A DNA stretch of 64,000 bases. Source: Lycorma delicatula. Taxonomy: Eukaryota; Arthropoda; Insecta; Hemiptera; Fulgoridae. The position numbers were made by a program, and so were the translations under genes. This document shows positions 58,380-64,000 of the stretch, piece after piece (positions within the stretch are counted from its first letter, which is position 1; every line of letters begins with the position of its first letter). Location: positions 53,255,201-53,319,200 of the forward strand of contig NC_134463.1 of the NCBI RefSeq assembly GCF_047948215.1, in the 5' to 3' direction. The notes below the pieces were generated by a model, which worked only from the letters and a program-made list of their open reading frames with translations, searched no databases and was not told the DNA's origin.

Positions 58380-59240
58380 ACAGGAAGGAAAGTATGTTTT
58401 TTTTCATTTTTCGACGTTTCATTACCCAGGATTTCAAAAAAAAAAAGAACTGGCGGGAATAATGTTTTCGTACGTATGAGCTCGTTATAAGTTTTTTAAT
58501 TTTTGATCCTATAAAATGATTTTGGTAAAATTTGGTACAGAGACTCATGTATGTAAGGCTATGTAAGGTTAAATTTGTTGGTAAACTTTTGGGGTTAATA
58601 TCTCCAGAGCGTGGAGGGTTTTTTTTTAATTTGCAAATTTAACCCCGCTTTACAATAAGCTTAAACATGTGTTTACACATTAAACATGTGTGCATGATTA
58701 TCTTACCATTTTAAAAAAAGATTTAGTCCCAAAATTCTTCCTTCCCCAATAATATAAAAAAGCTATCTTTTTATTTATTGAATATTTTTAACCGAATTTT
58801 TTTATTGCCTTCCTAGGCAAAGTGGTAGGAAGTACAAGGGATCCAAAAACAAAATTACTTCGCGGGCTATATTGGAGATGAGGAAAACCGATCAATGCTT
58901 AAAAATATCGTTTTTATTTAATTTTTCAAAACTTTTTTTGGTTTATTTAAACTTTTAATAATATTAAAACACTTTTAGTAATAATATTATAATAAAATTT
59001 CATTATAATTTATCCTCAATCCCAAAAAATAAATCTTATGCAACTTCTAATTGGTTGTTCATTTTTTAATGGATTTTTTTTAGTTTCTATCATTTAACAT
59101 AGTAAACGTAGAAAAACAAAAAAAAGTCTTAGGAATAGTTTTTGAAGGTGTTGGAGCAGAAAAAAAGTAGTAATTTAAAAAAAAAAAATTGACTAAAATA
59201 AAATTCATCATAAATTATTCCCACCCCAAAAATAAATCTT
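58380..59240 (-). repeat. Dispersed repeat F, copy 2 (inverted)
   Basis: The minus strand recalls 48867-49440: blocks around TGAACAACCAATTAGAAG, GAAACTAAAAAAAATCC, GTACCAAATTTTACCAAAAT and TTTTTGGATCCCTTGTACTT. Similarity is patchy and the region is A+T-rich, so the borders are rough. Confidence 0.5.
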
Positions 59241-61620
59241 AGATAATTTTTTCATGTATAATTATTTCTCCACCATATAAAAATAAATAAACAATGCCAG
59301 GAATGTATTCAAACTTTGTTAGCTTCTTTTTTTCAATTATTTTCTCGATTAATATTTTTGTTATTTATTTTAAAGAAATATTGATTTTAGTATCTGGTTT
59401 TTAAAGATATATAAAAATACTTTATCGCGTATAATTTAAATAAATTATCGTTAAAAATTAAATTTTTCTTTTATCGGAATTTAAAAAAACAAATTTACAA
59501 GAATAACATTTATATATCATTAGTATATTTTTAACAGTCATATGACCCACAACTAAGAAATATTTCTGTAGGTTATGTGACAGAAATATGTTTACCGCTT
59601 TTATAGTAAAAAAAAAAGAAATTATGTGAAATAAAATTTAAAAAAGTATAAATAAGGTAAAGATACATAAATTACTTTATATTTAAAATTATACAAAAAA
59701 AAGAATCTGCCAACCTGAATGGAAGGAAATGTTCAAAAATATTTCTTGGTAGTTAATTTGATAAAAACATATCTCTGCAGAAATATCTATGTTCTTGTTA
59801 GAACATATTAAAAAAAAATATCTGTATTTTATCTTTTATCCGTAGTTGGTTTTTAAATTTTTTTTCTTCTTACTTGATATTTATTTAAGGTTTATGTATT
59901 TACCCGAAATCCCGAAGATATTCCTTATTTGGTAAAAATTAAAGAAAAGTTGATAGACCTCATATTTATGAGCTTGAAACCGGCGATACCCAAATAAATA
60001 TAAATTCCCATGAGCAAGATAAACAAACTATTGCAACGTCCACACCTGTAACTCAGTCGGCCATTCTACCTACAGAATACCTATTAGGTAATAAGTATAT
60101 AATTTATGCATCATTAATTTCGTTAATATATTTTTAAATATTTCGATATAAAAGTAATAATATATTTTATTTTCTCTAATTTTTAAATTTCATTTTAAAT
60201 GTAGCGTTTAAATATCTACTTCATGTCTTAGAATGAAATCATTAAATATTAATAACGGTATAAGAAATCACTTATATTAAAGATAATACATGCGTATTTG
60301 TTGAATACAGGTTATTATTCTTTAAATGATAAATTAAGTGTATGCAACTTTTACACTACCTTCTATATCATTTATATTTAGGCTTTTATTTTAAATAGAC
60401 GTCAGCATGCAAAATCGCTATAAATTGTTTAAGTACTTCATTTATTTAAATTAAAACTGTTTTTAATCGTATCTATAATTCTTTTCTTTCTTAATATTAA
60501 ATGCATATATTAAGAATAAATATTAGTTTTTTTTTTTAATAATAATTTTATAATACAAATAATGTATTTTTGAATATTTAAAAAAGATGAAAATTAATAA
60601 TTGTTTATTAATACGTTATTTCCTTTATTTTATTTTTATGTTTTTTTAGGCTATTATTCGAATTTCTGAAAATAACATTAAAATAAGAATGAATTTCTGA
60701 AACATGGTTACTACCGATATATTAATAAATGATTAAATATTGTAAAAGTACAAATCCACCTTACCAGCAATTAATTTTGAACTTCTCAAGTTATTTCAGT
60801 CCTTAGACCATCGTCAGGAGGTTAAAATACTATTATAAAATAAAGTTATAATTGTATATAATAGTAAAGTAATTGTAATAATGCATATGACATATACACG
60901 TCTGTCAAAGATAAAATTTCAATAATTTCGTTTGTTTTAACCAAAATTATTTAAATAGCAGCAGAATATTATATATTTGTTATTGAAATACAAAGTTTAT
61001 TAAAGGATTGAAATAGGCATTATTGTTCTACGTTTCTTTTTCCTTCTAGAAAAATAATATTTTACAAACAAAAGTTGAATTGATGACTGTATTAAGATAT
61101 CTGATTTACAAATCTTTTTGAAATTCATTATTGTTCTGTATAATCAGTGGTCGTAAGAAAATAATTGTGTGCAATTATATTTTTATTTATTTATTACATT
61201 TTTTAAAATTCATCCTTTATATTCTGATATCTTTTAATAATTATTATAATTTTAGTAATTTCACCTTCCTTGTAATTTGTACAGGATGTTATAATGAGTT
61301 AATCAAGAATATGTTAATCATTAGTTAAGTTTTTTTAATTTTGAATCATCCTCATTTTATTTTACTTTAGTATTATTTTTATTCTTGTTGTTCTGGTTTG
61401 CTTTTGCTTTTATTACTATAATTCTTATTAGTTTTTTTATTTTTTTTTATTTTTTTATTTTATAGGACTTGTTCTGTTGTAATATTTGATCAGTTCAATA
61501 TTTTATTATTACTATTCTTTATGAAAATATTATCTTTTGAAGACACATTCATTTAATGTTTAAAATTAATTTTGTTTATAATTTTTATTTTTTTTATAAA
61601 ATTATATAATTTACGTAATA
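59241..61620. other. Unassigned A+T-rich sequence
   Basis: No gene, named repeat or RNA was recognised. Frames such as 61131-61328 are hydrophobic only because the DNA is T-rich. Confidence 0.5.
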
Positions 61621-61623
61621 AGA

Positions 61624-61664
61624 TATCGTTTTTCGATTTATCGTTTTTCGATTTATCGTTTTAA
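61624..61664. repeat. Short tandem repeat
   Basis: ATCGTTTTTCGATTT is repeated about two and a half times in tandem, followed by a diverged unit, AGATCGTTTTTCTG. Confidence 0.8.
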
Positions 61665-61870
61665 GATCGTTTTTCTGCTTAAATATGAAATAAACATTTT
61701 CTCTTTTTTACCAGTTATAATTTATATCAGAACTTCATTTAGATACAAACTGGTAGATTTTTTCACAAATTGGTTAAATGAATTGTAAAATTTTTTCTTT
61801 TAGTTGCGTATTGCAATCTTTGGTCATTCTATCTATAATATCGTTCTTTATTACAGTACATGCGCTGAAA

Positions 61871-62085
61871 GTCTGTCCCTAGTTAACTGCTGTGTCTAGG
61901 GTACTAGTCATCGTATTGTACCAATCTTTAGTATTTGTAATTAATATACAATTGTGTCATGTTATTAGTAACCAGACGATGTTATTTGGTTAGATAGTAC
62001 AGCGAACCCCGCTCACCCGTTATGCTTAATCCAGCCGACAGTTCGGTTGACAAGACAAGGGCAAAACTTCAGCTCACTTAGTGTA
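61871..62085 (-). repeat. Dispersed repeat C, copy 2 (inverted)
   Basis: On the minus strand, TGAGCTGAAGTTTTGCCC, TTGTCAACCGAACTGTCGG, ATCGTCTGGTTACTAATAAC and CTAGTACCCTAGACACAGCA follow the same order as 39557-39760. The TATA-like box of copy 1 is changed to an A+T-rich stretch here. No ORF. Confidence 0.65.
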
Positions 62086-62480
62086 TTTATATTTATAAAA
62101 TACTTTGTTCTCGACTGATTCGCTGACTCATCAACCCACAGCCCATACCGTTAGACCTAAAAACTTGCAATTTCGCATGTATTTCCAATAGGGGTGTAAG
62201 CACCCACTAAGAAATAATTTTTCAAAATTCATTCCCCAACCACCACATGAATTTCATGTATTCCTATTAAATTACATATATATATTTTTTGCTGTACTCC
62301 ATGTACACTTATTTCATGCGAAAATGAGATTCGTTCTTTCAATTCTTTAATGAAGTGGACAGTTATACAATTGCTGAAATATTAGTTTTTATTAACATCA
62401 AATATTTATACAATTATTAATTCAACAATCTTACATGCAATATTAGGTTATAGTAAAAGTCCCTTTATTACTCGTATTAC
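62086..62480. other. Unassigned sequence
   Basis: A short piece (about 62240-62290, ACCACATGAATTTCATGTAT then CCTATTAAATTACATA) resembles the start of repeat D at 43200-43240. Nothing else was identified. Confidence 0.45.
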
Positions 62481-62965
62481 TAGATCAGAAAATGTTAAAA
62501 CCAAAGAAAAAATAAAAAGAAAGAAAATGTTGAAAACAAAGGAAGAATAAAAACATTAAGAGAAGATTATAAATATAAAGAGGAAGAAAACGTTAAAACC
62601 AAAGAAAGAATAAAAAGATTAAGAGAGGATTATGAATATAAAGAGAGAGAGAAAAATTGAAAACTAGAGAAGTGTACACAGATTAAGATCAGAAGAATTA
62701 TATAAAACCAAAGAGCGATTAAATGATTGGCAACAAAAAACAAATAAAGGAAATGTTGATCAACTCCGACTTAGGGACAATATTGTCCGACAATATCAGA
62801 GAAGTTATGGCCTAAAAGATAAGAATTTTTTGCAATTTATTAAAGATCGGACATGCATGCCTACGTCTCAGTGAATATGTTGTTCTTGTGAGAGTCTATT
62901 TTTCAGTCACTGTGTAGTTAACTTTAATGTAGATAAAATTAAACAGAAACTCCAGAATAATTAAA
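62480..62965 (+). pseudogene. Helitron-like N-terminal fragment
   Basis: The plus strand encodes lysine/glutamate-rich repeats (ENVKTKERIKRLREDYEYK) in two neighbouring 63-base units (62523-62585 and 62586-62648) with a partial third unit before them. Then comes VRQYQRSYGLKDKNFLQFIK, an in-frame stop, and a cysteine motif CCSCESLFFSHCVVNFNVDK (about 62878-62937). A charged repeat region followed by this Cys motif and FN.DK is what I know from the N-terminus of insect Helitron-type Rep/helicase proteins. The Rep and helicase domains are absent, and several stops and shifts are present. The assignment rests on motif order only. Confidence 0.45.
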
Positions 62966-63059
62966 TTAAATTAAACTAGAAAATCCAGAAATAGTACGAT
63001 TTTAAATTATAATTTTCAATTAATATTAAATTATAAGATGTTTCACCAAATTTATTACA

Positions 63060-63740
63060 TATACACACATGTAATAATGGCTATTAAATTACATATATAC
63101 GAGTACATAAAATTTTATTTCGCTAGTAACTTCTCATTTGTTTTCATATTTTTTTTATTTTTATTGTTATTATTGAATAGTTATTTATTGTAATTTTTTT
63201 TTTACAATCACGGGTTTATAATTATTAATAAATCAATATATTTAAATTTAAAAAAATATATATATATAAAACAATAGGTAAATAAAAAAAAGGAGATGAA
63301 GTCTGATTCGAACCGATGTGTCTTCCCTTATAAAATTAAATTATTTCATTAATTAAAATTTTATTTGGCTATTACTCTGGAACCAATGAAAAAACGCCAG
63401 GTATGATACATCGTTGGAAAGCTGTCAATGAGGACTTATTACTGCAGTTAAGAAAAAGTTCAAAATCCAATTGTTTTGGATTTTGGGCTTTTTTGGACAC
63501 TTTTGGTTCATTCGATTGTAATCAAAAGGGGAGGTACATAACTAGATGTTACAACAGTCCTAAAACCAATATTTCAACATCCTACGGCTAATTGTTTTTG
63601 AGTTATGCGGGCAAGATACATCACGCCGAAACTAATCAAAATGGATTCAGGGATAGTCAAAATGAATATTTCCGTTGAAATTTGAAAACCGAAATTTTTC
63701 GCGATCACAATGCTTCCATTATTTCGTACAAGGAAGTAAA
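63060..63740 (+). repeat. Dispersed repeat D, copy 2 (continuous)
   Basis: This copy runs without the extra internal segment of 43200-44335: AAAAAGGAGATGAAGTCTGA, AAAATTTTATTTGGCTATTA, GTCAATGAGGACTTATTACT, AGTTAAGAAAAAGTTCAAAA, TGTTACAACAGTCCTAAAAC and TTCGTACAAGGAAGTAAAAA. The direct join after CAATGAGG shows that the other copy gained, rather than this one lost, sequence, or that an alternative subfamily exists. The short frame at 63403-63591 is not conserved in the other copy. Confidence 0.75.
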
Positions 63741-64000
63741 AATCTTAACATAATAATTTTTATAAAGGTGTCGTATATTTATTTTATTTACAACTACTAT
63801 TTTATTATTATTTGTTATTTATGTTATTCGTTCGCCTATAAAATGATGTAGCCTCTAGCCGGTCTTCTTTAGATCTGCCATGTCAAGACAAGTTAGTAAA
63901 AGATATGATTTTAGATATAATCGATAAGATTATATTACATATATTTACCCGATACCAGTCCTATAAGTTAGTATTGTAAGCGATATAGCGTAAATATTTT
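63741..64000. other. Window end, no feature
   Basis: A+T-rich sequence without a recognised gene or repeat. Confidence 0.5.

Overview
This is an animal nuclear window, most likely from an insect, and nothing in it looks bacterial. By eye it is very A+T-rich, roughly 70 percent or more. It has spliceosomal exon borders, poly(A) signals, long microsatellites and many transposable elements typical of arthropod genomes: mariner, piggyBac, an endonuclease/reverse-transcriptase LINE, tRNA-derived SINEs, a MITE and a Helitron-like remnant. The order cannot be fixed from sequence alone. A hemipteran is my guess from the style of the SINEs and LINE, with low confidence.

Layout. 1-5.8 kb: unassigned sequence with one mariner (1968-3286) bounded by TA. 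5.8-19.7 kb: pieces of host genes. On the plus strand are candidate exons at 5861-5982, 6974-7015 and 13683-13759, and a terminal exon at 19297-19403 with a poly(A) signal. On the minus strand, three phase-compatible exons (18538-19021) lie inside the last plus-strand intron. The introns carry a piggyBac between TTAA sites (7056-9579), a mariner remnant (about 9970-11200) and a mariner with clear ends (14441-15736). 19.7-25.2 kb: SINE remnants, another decayed mariner and a MITE with an 8-bp target duplication. 25.5-28.8 kb: a full-length LINE with an uninterrupted 1006-codon ORF, a poly(A) tail and an 11-bp target duplication. This is the best-preserved gene in the window.

28.8-48 kb: mostly anonymous A+T-rich DNA with SINE copies, a 5'-truncated antisense copy of the same LINE, fragments of a second LINE family and dispersed repeats. 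48-64 kb: a LINE 3' end, a nearly intact DD41D mariner-like element (51145-52469), two further mariner remnants, a duplicated GC-rich repeat, a MITE split by a full-length SINE (57531-58280) and a Helitron-like N-terminal fragment near 62.5 kb.

The elements are selfish sequences, not parts of one pathway. Autonomous elements (LINE, mariners, piggyBac) supply enzymes that could have moved the non-autonomous SINEs and MITE, but no specific pairing is proven here. I found no convincing new biological system. The items most worth a second look are the intact LINE, the minus-strand exons nested in an intron, the nested MITE/SINE, the nearly intact DD41D element and several perfect hairpins.
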